DNA of 19,917 bases from Thermoplasmata archaeon (GTDB lineage Archaea; Thermoplasmatota; Thermoplasmata; Thermoplasmatales; Thermoplasmataceae): the NCBI GenBank assembly GCA_021797265.1, contig JAJZZZ010000008.1, positions 1 to 19,917 of the forward strand. The letters are read 5' to 3'. Positions 1 to 7,454 of the stretch are shown in pieces. The notes under the pieces are model-generated. The model was not told where the DNA came from and searched no databases. It saw only the letters and a list, made by a program, of their open reading frames with translations. Positions within the stretch are counted from its first letter, which is position 1; the number at the start of each line of letters is the position of its first letter. Made by a program: the position numbers and the translations under genes.

Positions 1-94
1 CTCATTACGAATATCGTATGCCAGTGGAATTGGAGAAGCAAAGGAATCTGAATCTACTGGTATAAAATAATGAAATGTGAATATGAAAATCGAA

Positions 95-1033
95 CTAGAA
101 TGACATAACGGTGAATCTTGTGTTTTCTAGAGGGGATAGACTGAAATTTGAAGTTACGGACATCACATCGTTCTCAGAGTACATTTTCTCCTCACTCGAA
201 AATATTTTTCCCCTTCCGCCGGTAATACGCACAACTGATGGGCCTGTCACTTCAACGGAAAGGCTCTGTTCAGATCTTACATAGAAATCATCCATAATTC
301 TCTCTCCAGAAGAGAAGACCCTCTTTTTGAAACCCCATGGAAAGTCTGTACGGTTTACGTATTCCTTTCTAATCTGTTCCAGGTCTTTTTCACTGTCTAT
401 CCCAAGCCAGAGGGTGTCCTCAAAATAGGCACCGGCCTTCCTTTCTGCTGCAACCTTTGGAAACACAGTTGTCTCTATATCCTTGGAAAAATATTCCATG
501 GAAAAATACCTGAGGGCCTCTTTCTTTATGTAGTACACCCCTGCATTTATGAAATGGTTCAGGTTAGGTTTTTCCCTGAAGGACATGATCTGGTTACCAA
601 GAAGGTCAACAATTCCAAATGGACTCTTCATTCTGGTCACAAACATGGTCATGTCATAAGGAGACCCTGAAGAGAATTCTACAAATTTTTTGAAATTCAT
701 GTCTGTTACGGTGTCACCATTTCTGAGAAGAACATCGGAGTCTGATCTCTCTTTAATCAGGTTCCTCATTGATTCCAGAGTCCCGAGAGGTTTATCCTCT
801 TTCAGATAGGTGAATTTGATCCCATTCATCTCCTTTCCATAACGCTCCTCAATTTTTTCTCCCAGATAGCCTGAGAGAATAATGACATCCTTTATTCCTA
901 GATTCCTGAAGTCAAAGATCTGACGGTCCAGGATTGTGTAATTTTCCTTTATCTGAATCATGGCTTTTGGAATCTCATCAGTAAGAGGTTTCAGCCTCTT
1001 CCCAAAACCTCCTGCAAGGATCGCCCCTATCAT
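95..1033 (-). CDS. Sugar-phosphate nucleotidyltransferase with a beta-rich C-terminal domain
   Basis: Predicted to transfer a nucleotidyl group from an NTP to a sugar 1-phosphate, making an NDP-sugar for glycan or glycolipid synthesis in the cytoplasm. Residues 1-230 are the GT-A-like nucleotidyltransferase fold: the NTP-binding loop LAGGFGKRLKPLT (6-18), the conserved IPKAMI (21-26), LGT at 83-85, a metal-binding type motif NGDTVTD (105-111) and NAGVYYIKKE further on. Residues 235-312 are not hexapeptide repeats; they look beta-rich, with a cupin-like pattern (GPSVVRITGGRGKIF) resembling the C-terminal lobe of type I phosphomannose isomerases. That resemblance is my inference. Sugar and nucleotide specificity cannot be read from the sequence; mannose-1-phosphate guanylyltransferase-like or glucose-1-phosphate-type activity are both possible. 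It lies 53 nt downstream of asd on the same strand, probably read from the same or a weak local promoter. Confidence 0.85.
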   Translation of the reverse strand: MIGAILAGGFGKRLKPLTDEIPKAMIQIKENYTILDRQIFDFRNLGIKDVIILSGYLGEKIEERYGKEMNGIKFTYLKEDKPLGTLESMRNLIKERSDSDVLLRNGDTVTDMNFKKFVEFSSGSPYDMTMFVTRMKSPFGIVDLLGNQIMSFREKPNLNHFINAGVYYIKKEALRYFSMEYFSKDIETTVFPKVAAERKAGAYFEDTLWLGIDSEKDLEQIRKEYVNRTDFPWGFKKRVFSSGERIMDDFYVRSEQSLSVEVTGPSVVRITGGRGKIFSSEEKMYSENDVMSVTSNFSLSPLENTRFTVMSF

Positions 1034-1086
1034 GTACCGAAATAGCTAGATATGAATTTTAATTATTCCATTTCAGGACATGGGTT

Positions 1087-2130
1087 TCAGAGGTACCCTT
1101 CACTGTGAAGAAGTTCAGCATGCTGAACTCCACCTCCTGCCGCTCCTCTTATTATATTGTGGCTCAGGCTAGTAAATTTCAAGAAATCACCAGATTCCTT
1201 TACGCTGCCAATAACGACTGACATGCCATTGCCCTTCATGAGGTCAAGACGGTGCTGCGGTCTGTCAGGGGCGTCAATCAGTATAATCGGCCGCTCCGGA
1301 GATGACCATAGATTTTGCACATTCTTAGGGCCTCTGAAGTTTCGAAGTGTATCCTTTACATCTTCTATTTTGGGTCTTGATTTAAATTTTATAAAGACAT
1401 TTTCCATATGGCCATCAGGTACTGGGATTCTTGCACATTTTGCTTCTATGTGTATTCCAGAAGCCACCAGCTGGCATTTCGGGCTCAAGGCTCCAAGTAT
1501 CTTTACGGACTCGGCTTTGATCTTCTCTTCTTCGCCCTCAATGTATGGGGTTACGTTGCCCGAAGCATCCAGAGATGAGACTCCAGGGTAACCGGCACCA
1601 CTGAGTGCCTGCATTGTTGATACGATTACAGTTGATATCCCAAAAGGTTCCAGAGCTTTCAGAGGTATTGCAAGCTGCGTGGTAGAACAGTTTGGATCTG
1701 CAGATATGAAACCAGTTTTCCCCTGCTTTCTCTGTTCATGAATGAGTGTAAGGTGCTCAGGGTTAACCTCCGGAATGATAAGTGGAACAAGTGAATCAAG
1801 CCTGTGTGAACTTGACTTTGTTATAACAGGGAACTTTTTTGAAAGCTTCTCCTCAAGCCCACCCATATTTGATGGGAGCGCACTGAAAATGAGATCAATA
1901 TCATCTCTCTTCAGAATTTCGTCATTCGCCTCTTCAATACAAGTATCGCCAAATGCTTCAATATCATCGGTCAATATGAAGCCCGCTGACTCTTTAAGGC
2001 GTTTTCCTTTTGAAAGGCTTGATGCAAAAAGCCCTCCCACTTCAAAATATGGATGGTTCTTTAGCATTCTCAAATATTGCTGGCCAACAATTCCCGTGGC
2101 CCCAAGTATTCCTGCTTTTAATCTGTTCAC
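1087..2130 (-). CDS. asd: Aspartate-semialdehyde dehydrogenase
   Basis: Catalyses NADPH-dependent reduction of beta-aspartyl phosphate to aspartate semialdehyde, the second step of the pathway to threonine, methionine and lysine. The N-terminal Rossmann motif GATGIVGQ is at residues 10-17. The active-site cysteine is C148 in DPNCSTTQLAIP, and the catalytic histidine is probably H241 in RIPVPDGH. The length of 347 residues fits the archaeal/fungal-type enzyme. The start is GTG at 2130, overlapping the stop of the upstream aspartate kinase gene as GTGA, so the two are translationally coupled and encode consecutive enzymes. This agreement of function and overlap makes the call firm. The gene ends 53 nt before the nucleotidyltransferase gene. 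Confidence 0.95.
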   Translation of the reverse strand: MNRLKAGILGATGIVGQQYLRMLKNHPYFEVGGLFASSLSKGKRLKESAGFILTDDIEAFGDTCIEEANDEILKRDDIDLIFSALPSNMGGLEEKLSKKFPVITKSSSHRLDSLVPLIIPEVNPEHLTLIHEQRKQGKTGFISADPNCSTTQLAIPLKALEPFGISTVIVSTMQALSGAGYPGVSSLDASGNVTPYIEGEEEKIKAESVKILGALSPKCQLVASGIHIEAKCARIPVPDGHMENVFIKFKSRPKIEDVKDTLRNFRGPKNVQNLWSSPERPIILIDAPDRPQHRLDLMKGNGMSVVIGSVKESGDFLKFTSLSHNIIRGAAGGGVQHAELLHSEGYL

Positions 2131-3248
2131 CTTGCATCACCCGAGAAAAGGTTTCTGTGCAGTTCATTTGCAATTCTTCTGCACTCAGAATAGGAGCTTC
2201 TGAAACTTATCATCCCTCTATCCTGATGCAGTTTTCCAGAAAGGCCTGAACCCAGGATCTCAAAAAAGTGCCAGACCTTGTATGAAATGGAATTAACGAA
2301 TTCAAGTTCTCCGTCAGTTAAAACGTATATTCCTGCCTCCTCAATATCCTGAAAATTTTCACAGATTCTATGCTTATCAGAACTACTGCTGACAACTATT
2401 GAAAGGCAATTTACCATATCGTTTACAACTTCAGTAGTGGCATCCCCGTTTGTGTCTATCCCCCTAATCTTCACTCGTGTCAAATCAAGATCAACATATT
2501 CAAGGGAAAGTGGATGGAGTATCCTGGAACCTATTTCTGTCATTTCAGTTAGCATTTTCCTGTTAATAGAAAGAATGGGCTGAGGGGAATCTACTATTTT
2601 TGGGTCTCCAGTCATTACAGCACCAACATCTTTCCAGAATTCAAGTTCACTTGCTTCTAGGTATCCCGCAACAATTCCGGCTGAGAGATCTGATCCTCCT
2701 CTGCTGAATGCCTTTATCCTTCCTTCATTGTCTCGGCCATAAAATCCTGGAACAATACTTACTGGGGCCTTTTCAATAATTCTAAAATCTGCCTCATTAC
2801 CAGGAGAATATGAAGGGGGCCCTTCACTCCCATCATAATAGATAATATCTCCTGGATCTATGATCCGACTCTTTATTTCTAGCTTATTAAGCAAGTAGTT
2901 AAGACACAGGGCTGAAAGTCTCTCTCCCAGTGTGATCAATTGGTCTATGTCGCCCTCCCTAATATTACTAATAAGCATATCCTGAAGTTCATAAGAATCC
3001 ATATGCAATTCAGAAAGAGACGGGTAACATTCTAGGAATTCAACAATTGATCTCGGTGTTACTTTTTGGTCTGTTGATAACTCGATAAGATTGTCAGTAA
3101 CACCTTTCATGGCGGAAATTACCACGATTATTTCCTTGCATTTATGTGACTCATCTCTGATCTTCAATGCAACATTGGCGAATTCATTACGATCTGAAAG
3201 AATGCTTCCGCCAACCTTTATTACTTTAAGTACGGATTTTCGGATCAT
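2127..3248 (-). CDS. lysC: Aspartate kinase (short form)
   Basis: Phosphorylates aspartate to beta-aspartyl phosphate, the committed step towards threonine, methionine and lysine. The amino-acid kinase fold shows KVIKVGGSI at residues 8-16 (ATP-binding lysine K11), SRGGSDLSAG in the middle, FWKDVGAVMTGDPKIV and the EMTEIGSRILHP motif. The protein has 373 residues, against about 400-470 for family members with two ACT domains; after the catalytic domain only about 100 residues remain, with one ACT-like stretch (LSIVVSSSSDKHRI) and a poorly recognisable second half. Feedback regulation may therefore be reduced or different. The gene has its own TATA box just upstream (3273-3284), predicting an almost leaderless mRNA, and overlaps asd by 4 nt. 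Confidence 0.92.
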   Translation of the reverse strand: MIRKSVLKVIKVGGSILSDRNEFANVALKIRDESHKCKEIIVVISAMKGVTDNLIELSTDQKVTPRSIVEFLECYPSLSELHMDSYELQDMLISNIREGDIDQLITLGERLSALCLNYLLNKLEIKSRIIDPGDIIYYDGSEGPPSYSPGNEADFRIIEKAPVSIVPGFYGRDNEGRIKAFSRGGSDLSAGIVAGYLEASELEFWKDVGAVMTGDPKIVDSPQPILSINRKMLTEMTEIGSRILHPLSLEYVDLDLTRVKIRGIDTNGDATTEVVNDMVNCLSIVVSSSSDKHRICENFQDIEEAGIYVLTDGELEFVNSISYKVWHFFEILGSGLSGKLHQDRGMISFRSSYSECRRIANELHRNLFSGDAR

Positions 3249-3272
3249 TTACTGTATAACTGTGAGTGATGC

Positions 3273-3284
3273 GATATTTAAAAA
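3273..3284 (-). promoter_or_regulatory. TATA box for the lysC-asd transcript
   Basis: On the minus strand the sequence reads tttttttaaatatcgc, with the TTTAAATA core about 30 nt upstream of the lysC ATG. An archaeal start site about 25 nt downstream would give a leader of only a few nucleotides. Prediction from position and composition only. Confidence 0.45.
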
Positions 3285-3336
3285 AATTACCATTACTCAT
3301 ACATATTAAAAATTATCTTGGATAATAAAAGGAAAA

Positions 3337-3996
3337 TTAGAGAGAAATTTCCTGGCCTGGTTCTAGCACCTTAACCTCCGTATTTTTCCGAACCATTTCT
3401 TTGAATTTTTTAGGATCCTGCTTTATGGGAGGAAATGTATTGAAGTGCATAGGGACCGTTATCTTTGCCCCAATGAGCTCAGCCGCATATTTAGCCTCAA
3501 GCGGGCTCATGGTGAAGAACCCCCCTATTGGAAGAAGGGCCAGATCTGGCTTGTAAATCTCTCCTATCAGCTTCATATCGCCAAAAAGGGCAGTATCCCC
3601 TGCATGATAAATGGTTTTCCCATCTCCGGTTACTACAAATCCAGCCTCGTTTCCACTGTGGACGGCAGCTGTCATACCAATCTTAATTCCATCAAATTCT
3701 GTCTGGCTTCCCTTATTCATGCCAATGAAGTTGTCTTCACCAACCCCTGCTTCCTTTCCCATCTGGGAAAGTTCAAACATACCCACAATTTTTGCCCCGG
3801 TTTTCTTGGAGATCTCGAAAGCATCGCCAAGATGATCAAAGTGGTTATGGGTAACCAGAACAAAGTCAACCTTCCCTAGCTGATCAAGTTTGATGGAAGC
3901 GTTCGGATTCTGAGAAATGAAAGGATCTATGACGATTCTTTTTTTGCTGAATTCAACAAGAAATGCTGCGTGTCCCAACCATTTTACCTTTACCAT
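3337..3996 (-). CDS. UPF0173-family metal-dependent hydrolase (metallo-beta-lactamase fold)
   Basis: A predicted cytoplasmic zinc-dependent hydrolase of the UPF0173 (UlaG-like) branch of the metallo-beta-lactamase superfamily; the physiological substrate of this branch is largely unknown. The sequence shows the signature THNHFDHLGD with H50, H52, D54 and H55, a further histidine H113 in AAVHSG, the YHAGDT motif with H131 and D134, and H184 in VPMHFNTFP. The length of 219 residues and the opening WLGHAAFLVE are typical. It is preceded by a TATA-like element about 28 nt upstream of the ATG, so it is probably transcribed alone; an 88-nt gap with its own TATA box separates it from lysC. There is no contextual hint to the substrate. 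Confidence 0.88.
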   Translation of the reverse strand: MVKVKWLGHAAFLVEFSKKRIVIDPFISQNPNASIKLDQLGKVDFVLVTHNHFDHLGDAFEISKKTGAKIVGMFELSQMGKEAGVGEDNFIGMNKGSQTEFDGIKIGMTAAVHSGNEAGFVVTGDGKTIYHAGDTALFGDMKLIGEIYKPDLALLPIGGFFTMSPLEAKYAAELIGAKITVPMHFNTFPPIKQDPKKFKEMVRKNTEVKVLEPGQEISL

Positions 3997-4017
3997 ATTT
4001 ATCTTATGCTTATGGAT

Positions 4018-4030
4018 TCTTTATTATTAA
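4018..4030 (-). promoter_or_regulatory. TATA-like element for the UPF0173 gene
   Basis: The minus strand reads ttaataataaaga here, about 25-30 nt upstream of the start codon at 3996, which would give a leaderless transcript. Low information content in an AT-rich gap. Confidence 0.35.
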
Positions 4031-4290
4031 TTCTTAACCATAAACTATCAAATCCACAGCAGCGGCATAGAATCTATATCTTAATGCAGTACAGTAAAAT
4101 GGAATTCTCTTGCTTTTCTTAAATTTATAAATAGCACATGAAGAGCACACTTTTCCTTTTTCCTTAAATGGTAGAAGTGCCTTTTATTAGTCTTCCAAAT
4201 TCAGAGGAACTAAAGAAACCAAATACGCATTTCCAGTCTGCAAAACGAAGCAAATATCAGATTCACAATTTTTAAATTTTACTGATTGAA
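4031..4290. other. Long divergent intergenic region between the UPF0173 and ABC transporter genes
   Basis: The gap 3997-4330 is one of two stretches over 300 nt without a confident gene. It holds a TATA-like element at each edge for the flanking divergent genes, a further strong TATA-like sequence near 4119-4133, and a possible 35-codon ORF at 4168-4275 (listed separately). I see no tRNA-like fold, direct repeat array or long inverted repeat. Confidence 0.5.
4168..4275 (+). CDS. Possible small ORF, 35 aa, unknown
   Basis: An ATG-initiated ORF reading MVEVPFISLPNSEELKK at its start and ending QIHNF, hydrophilic, with no recognised motif. A TATA-like sequence (ttaaatttataaata, 4119-4133) sits at the distance expected for a transcript starting near 4152, about 16 nt before this ATG. 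A 36-codon ORF is not rare by chance in AT-rich noncoding DNA, no Shine-Dalgarno is visible, and there is no homology evidence, so this is only a candidate. Confidence 0.2.
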   Translation: MVEVPFISLPNSEELKKPNTHFQSAKRSKYQIHNF

Positions 4291-4302
4291 TATCTTTATA
4301 AC
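4291..4302 (+). promoter_or_regulatory. TATA box for the ABC transporter operon
   Basis: The sequence tatctttataac has its centre about 33 nt upstream of the GTG start at 4331, preceded by an A-rich stretch that could act as BRE. This predicts a start site near 4323 and a nearly leaderless mRNA. Confidence 0.45.
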
Positions 4303-4330
4303 CCAATACATGTTTAGATCATAGATCAAA

Positions 4331-5104
4331 GTGAAAGAACTTTCCATAGTAGTTCGATCGCTCTTCAAAAGCTATGGTGACGTTAAAGCCCTGAACGGGG
4401 TTGATCTGGAAATAGAGAAGGGGGAGATATTTGGTATACTTGGACCAAACGGCTCCGGGAAAACAACATTGCTGAGGATCCTCTGTTCCCTCTTGGACTA
4501 CAACTCTGGTTACGTAAATGTTTCTGGAAAGAAAGTAGAAAGCAACTCATTCGAACTGAAGAAGACTATAGGATATGTGCCTGAAACACCAGTTCTATAT
4601 GAATCCCTAACGCCAATGGAGTATCTGAGCTTCATTGGTGGGGTAAGAAGGATAAAATCCGACGTTCTAAGAAGAAGAATAGAAGGTTTTGCCAGTGCCT
4701 TTGAGCTGGGAGACTTAATGAATAGTCTTATCGGGTCGCTTTCCTTCGGGACAAAGCAAAAGGTCGGAATAATTGGAGCTCTGCTCCATGATCCTTCTCT
4801 TATCATACTTGACGAAGCTATGAACGGCCTGGATCCTGGTTCATCAAGAGTACTGAAAGACCTTCTGGCAGATTACGCTGACCAGGGAAAAACAATAATC
4901 TTTTCCACACACATTCTGGAGGTGGCAGAAGGGGTCTGTACCAGATTGGCTATTATCTATAAAGGAAGGATAATAGATTCAGGCACACCTGAAGAGTTCA
5001 GAACCAGGTCGGGAGGAAAGAGGTTTGAAGATATATTTCTTGAGGAGACTGGTCGCAGAGACCTTAAGATGGTTGTAAGGTCAATAAGAGATTCGATGAG
5101 TTGA
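4331..5104 (+). CDS. ABC transporter ATP-binding protein
   Basis: The nucleotide-binding subunit of a membrane exporter, powering the permease encoded by the next gene. Visible motifs: Walker A GPNGSGKT (38-45), a Q-loop region in which YVPE (82-85) replaces the usual glutamine as in many ABC-2 type ATPases, signature LSFGTKQK (137-144; F in place of the second residue of LSGGQ), Walker B SLIILDEAMNGLD (156-168, catalytic E162) and the H-loop histidine H194 in FSTHI. The length of 257 residues is normal. The start is GTG, placed just after a TATA box. The stop codon overlaps the permease start (TGATG), so the subunits are coupled. Substrate is unknown; the class includes exporters of drugs, peptides and lipids. 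Confidence 0.93.
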   Translation: MKELSIVVRSLFKSYGDVKALNGVDLEIEKGEIFGILGPNGSGKTTLLRILCSLLDYNSGYVNVSGKKVESNSFELKKTIGYVPETPVLYESLTPMEYLSFIGGVRRIKSDVLRRRIEGFASAFELGDLMNSLIGSLSFGTKQKVGIIGALLHDPSLIILDEAMNGLDPGSSRVLKDLLADYADQGKTIIFSTHILEVAEGVCTRLAIIYKGRIIDSGTPEEFRTRSGGKRFEDIFLEETGRRDLKMVVRSIRDSMS

Positions 5105-6723
5105 TGAACAAACAGGACCTGATGGTAAGTAAACTCCTCGTAATAGAGGAGCGCTATCTTGCGCTGAAAGATTTCCCTAAATTCAAGAGAAAGACTGGAG
5201 GGGTACCGGAAAAAGAGATTAGGTATGTCGAGCACCAGATATTTCTTGGGTACAACGTATCTGCAATCTCGATGGTGGGATTTGCAATGTTACTCACCTT
5301 CACACAGCTTTTGTTGCCCTATCCTCTCGCACACATACAGACGCTTTCAATAATTCTATATGCCTATATTTTCCTAGTAAGTCTATACAGTATTCTGATA
5401 CACACAAACGCAATCAGTACATACAGGCTTGCTGAACCCCTGAGGGGGCTCCCGGCTGACATAGGTAAGAGATCGATACCACTCTCATGGTTTATTTTCA
5501 CAGGTTCTTCAAGCCTCTTTGTAATTATACCTCCCCTCATAACCTATGTCTACTATACGGGGCTTTTCTATTCAGTATTTATCGGGCTTGCTTGGGCATT
5601 TATAATGCTTACCTTGGGTTATATTGCAGGAATTACGCTGGCATTTCTGATACAGGGTAGCGGCAAAGAGAGGAGGTTGATTAAAGAAGGTCCTTTTTCA
5701 AACATCTTAAGGTTGCTCTCAATAATCTTCATTTTTGCACTATTTGAGATTGCCGTACAGTTACCTCAGGAAATACCAATTCTTCCTTTAATTAACGGGA
5801 ATATCTGGTATTTCTTTATTCCTGTTCTGGGAGTAGCATACACAGCATTCAACATCGGACAGCCTTCCTCTTACTTATTTTTTCTGCTAGCTTCTACAAT
5901 ACTGTACGGCATCATCACCTATTTCCTTTACACTTATGTTAATGACAGAGCCCTTGACTCAGTAACAAGAGGCGATACAACCACTCTTTCGTCGTCAAAA
6001 GTCTCCGGAGCTGGTCTGCACAGAACAGAGAGCGGATTTTTTGGAGCCCTTATATGGAAGGATCTGAGAAACATGCTTAGAAATCCTCAGAACATGCTCA
6101 TGGTAATGATCCCTGCATTCCTGGTACTACCTACAATTATCTCCGTGTTCTTCTTCACTTCAGGAGTAAGGCTTGATTCAATTTTAATTTACTATTCAAT
6201 GCTCACCATTGTAGTACTTTCTTCCGCTTTCTACTCGCTGATATTGCTCGTCTCGGAAGGAAATGGTATAAGGCTTTTGCAAATACTTCCTGTAGGCTTA
6301 AAAGACCTGGCATTTTCAAAATGTTTCGTCGGGTCCTTGATGTTTGCTTTCATAATGATCCCAATCACAATAATCCTGTTTACACAACTGCATACAAGCA
6401 TTATCATCCTCGTTATCTTTCCATTGAGCATGTTTATTGGTTTTCTCTATACATCTATGTACAATATAAGAAGGCTCTTGAGCAAAGTCCCCAATGGGTC
6501 TTCCACACTGAATTATTATACCTTCGGAGGAACCGTCGAGCTTTTTGTACTTTTTGCTCTCACTGCATCAATGGTTGGGCTTCCGGCTGTTTTTTCAAAT
6601 GTACTCAGTTATCTTGTCCATACTGCACTTATTTCCAGTCAGTCTATGTTCTTTGTTTCAACTCTTTCAATTGATGTGGTGTTGATGCTTTTTGTTATGA
6701 GAAAAGTCAGGAATACCGTATGA
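5104..6723 (+). CDS. ABC-2 type transporter permease
   Basis: The membrane subunit partnering the preceding ATPase. The protein has about 539 residues and 12-13 hydrophobic segments: roughly 50-70, 78-98, 130-152, 155-185, 203-221, 235-252, 257-278, then a hydrophilic loop, then 335-353, 362-384, 405-430, 433-452, 478-497 and 520-534. The stretch GALIWKDLRNMLRNPQ (about 315-330), just before the second half, is typical of ABC-2 permeases, where it forms the amphipathic coupling helix. This layout suggests two permease halves in one chain. I chose ATG at 5104, overlapping the ATPase stop by one base; a TTG one codon upstream is possible but less likely. The substrate cannot be inferred. Confidence 0.88.
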   Translation: MNKQDLMVSKLLVIEERYLALKDFPKFKRKTGGVPEKEIRYVEHQIFLGYNVSAISMVGFAMLLTFTQLLLPYPLAHIQTLSIILYAYIFLVSLYSILIHTNAISTYRLAEPLRGLPADIGKRSIPLSWFIFTGSSSLFVIIPPLITYVYYTGLFYSVFIGLAWAFIMLTLGYIAGITLAFLIQGSGKERRLIKEGPFSNILRLLSIIFIFALFEIAVQLPQEIPILPLINGNIWYFFIPVLGVAYTAFNIGQPSSYLFFLLASTILYGIITYFLYTYVNDRALDSVTRGDTTTLSSSKVSGAGLHRTESGFFGALIWKDLRNMLRNPQNMLMVMIPAFLVLPTIISVFFFTSGVRLDSILIYYSMLTIVVLSSAFYSLILLVSEGNGIRLLQILPVGLKDLAFSKCFVGSLMFAFIMIPITIILFTQLHTSIIILVIFPLSMFIGFLYTSMYNIRRLLSKVPNGSSTLNYYTFGGTVELFVLFALTASMVGLPAVFSNVLSYLVHTALISSQSMFFVSTLSIDVVLMLFVMRKVRNTV

Positions 6724-6744
6724 CTTCAAATTTGAATTTTCCAT

Positions 6745-6769
6745 TAATCTGATAAAAATAACCAGATTA
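6745..6769 (+). terminator. Short hairpin after the ABC permease gene
   Basis: A 7-bp perfect inverted repeat (taatctg at 6745-6751 and cagatta at 6763-6769) lies 22 nt after the permease stop, with an 11-nt A-rich loop. It has no strong T-run after it, so it is only a weak candidate for transcript 3'-end formation. Confidence 0.25.
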
Positions 6770-6836
6770 GTTATTGGTAAAGGTGGATTTTAAAATGTAA
6801 GATAATATTTATAATACCTATTAGGAATATGTTATT

Positions 6837-6848
6837 CTATAAAATATA
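6837..6848 (+). promoter_or_regulatory. TATA box for the small surface protein gene
   Basis: The sequence ctataaaatata is a good archaeal TATA box 34 nt before the ATG at 6882; a start near 6867 would leave a short leader containing GGGGTG (6871-6876) as a Shine-Dalgarno. A second TATA-like stretch lies at 6804-6815. The box belongs to a 21-nt sequence repeated in inverted orientation at 10287-10307. Confidence 0.45.
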
Positions 6849-6881
6849 CTTCAACCGGAATATTCTCATAGGGGTGCAGAG

Positions 6882-7313
6882 ATGGTGGGAAAATGGAAGG
6901 TTATTCAGGCAATCATTGTGATGTTGATAGTATTATTTTCAACTATTCTGGTCCTAGGTTTCATGAAAGATGAAGGAATTAGTTCCAATAGATCTTATTC
7001 AGTCGGTGCTCTAGATGCTGAAATAATACTGGGTGAAAACACATCATCAATATCATTTGTTGGTTATCATGGGCATGCAGGTTCCATCTATACATACCAG
7101 ATAGTTCTATTTAACAGCGACCGTAACTCCCTAATCAATGTGACCTCAATAAAAACGACGACAACAGAATTTACAATTGTTAATACAACAACGCCACTCC
7201 CTCAGAGCATTCCGGGCAACAGTTATATATATGTCTCCATAAACATTGGAAGCACTTATGCAGCTGCCGGATTCTCAGGGAATCTTAATCTTATTATCAC
7301 AGAAGAATCGTGA
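6882..7313 (+). CDS. Small membrane-anchored surface protein, unknown function
   Basis: I do not recognise this family. The 143-residue protein starts with a short basic segment (MVGKWK) and one hydrophobic helix (about 7-27), which would anchor it or act as an uncleaved signal. The remaining 115 residues are beta-prone and rich in Ser, Thr, Asn and Ile, with at least three N-glycosylation sequons (NTS, NVT, NTT), as expected for an exposed extracytoplasmic domain. There are no cysteines and no catalytic-looking motif. It has its own promoter and a GGGGTG Shine-Dalgarno 6 nt before the ATG. It follows the ABC exporter on the same strand after a 158-nt gap, which is too wide to claim a functional link. 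The general layout resembles archaeal small secreted or appendage proteins, but I cannot assign it. Confidence 0.75.
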   Translation: MVGKWKVIQAIIVMLIVLFSTILVLGFMKDEGISSNRSYSVGALDAEIILGENTSSISFVGYHGHAGSIYTYQIVLFNSDRNSLINVTSIKTTTTEFTIVNTTTPLPQSIPGNSYIYVSINIGSTYAAAGFSGNLNLIITEES

Positions 7314-7406
7314 CCGAATACCATATTTTGTATACAAATCAGACCAGGGTTATTGAGAGAGGTACAATTTAATAAACTGGAATTTAGTAATGGTTCCTTT
7401 TAGGAA

Positions 7407-7451
7407 TTTAAATATAATCCTAGTGCATAGGGGAAGAGTAACCCGAGTGAT
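7407..7451 (+). promoter_or_regulatory. Promoter and ribosome-binding site of rps2
   Basis: A TATA box tttaaatata (7407-7416) predicts transcription from about 7437. The leader carries GTGAT (7447-7451), complementary to the 16S rRNA 3' end; it sits 3 nt before the first ATG (7455) and 6 nt before the second (7458), leaving the exact start open by one codon. Confidence 0.45.
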
Positions 7452-7454
7452 AGA

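Noticed and set aside
1..94. Possible 3' end of a gene at the left edge
   Set aside because: Two plus-strand frames are open from the edge for about 20 codons, ending near 65 and 70. Neither can be preferred or recognised from so little sequence.
1157..2203. Plus-strand ORFs of 144 and 153 codons opposite asd
   Set aside because: They lie fully antisense to a gene with intact catalytic motifs, and their composition is Ser-rich mirror-frame sequence with no recognisable domain.
3445..3879. Plus-strand ORF of 144 codons opposite the UPF0173 gene
   Set aside because: Antisense shadow of a clear metallo-hydrolase; no promoter or motif of its own.
5101..5103. TTG as start codon of the ABC permease
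   Set aside because: The next codon is ATG, which overlaps the ATPase stop as TGATG, the common coupling arrangement.
4331..7313. ABC exporter plus surface protein as a bacteriocin-like or defence system
   Set aside because: The surface protein has its own promoter after a 158-nt gap and no precursor-peptide or immunity features, so the grouping is not supported.
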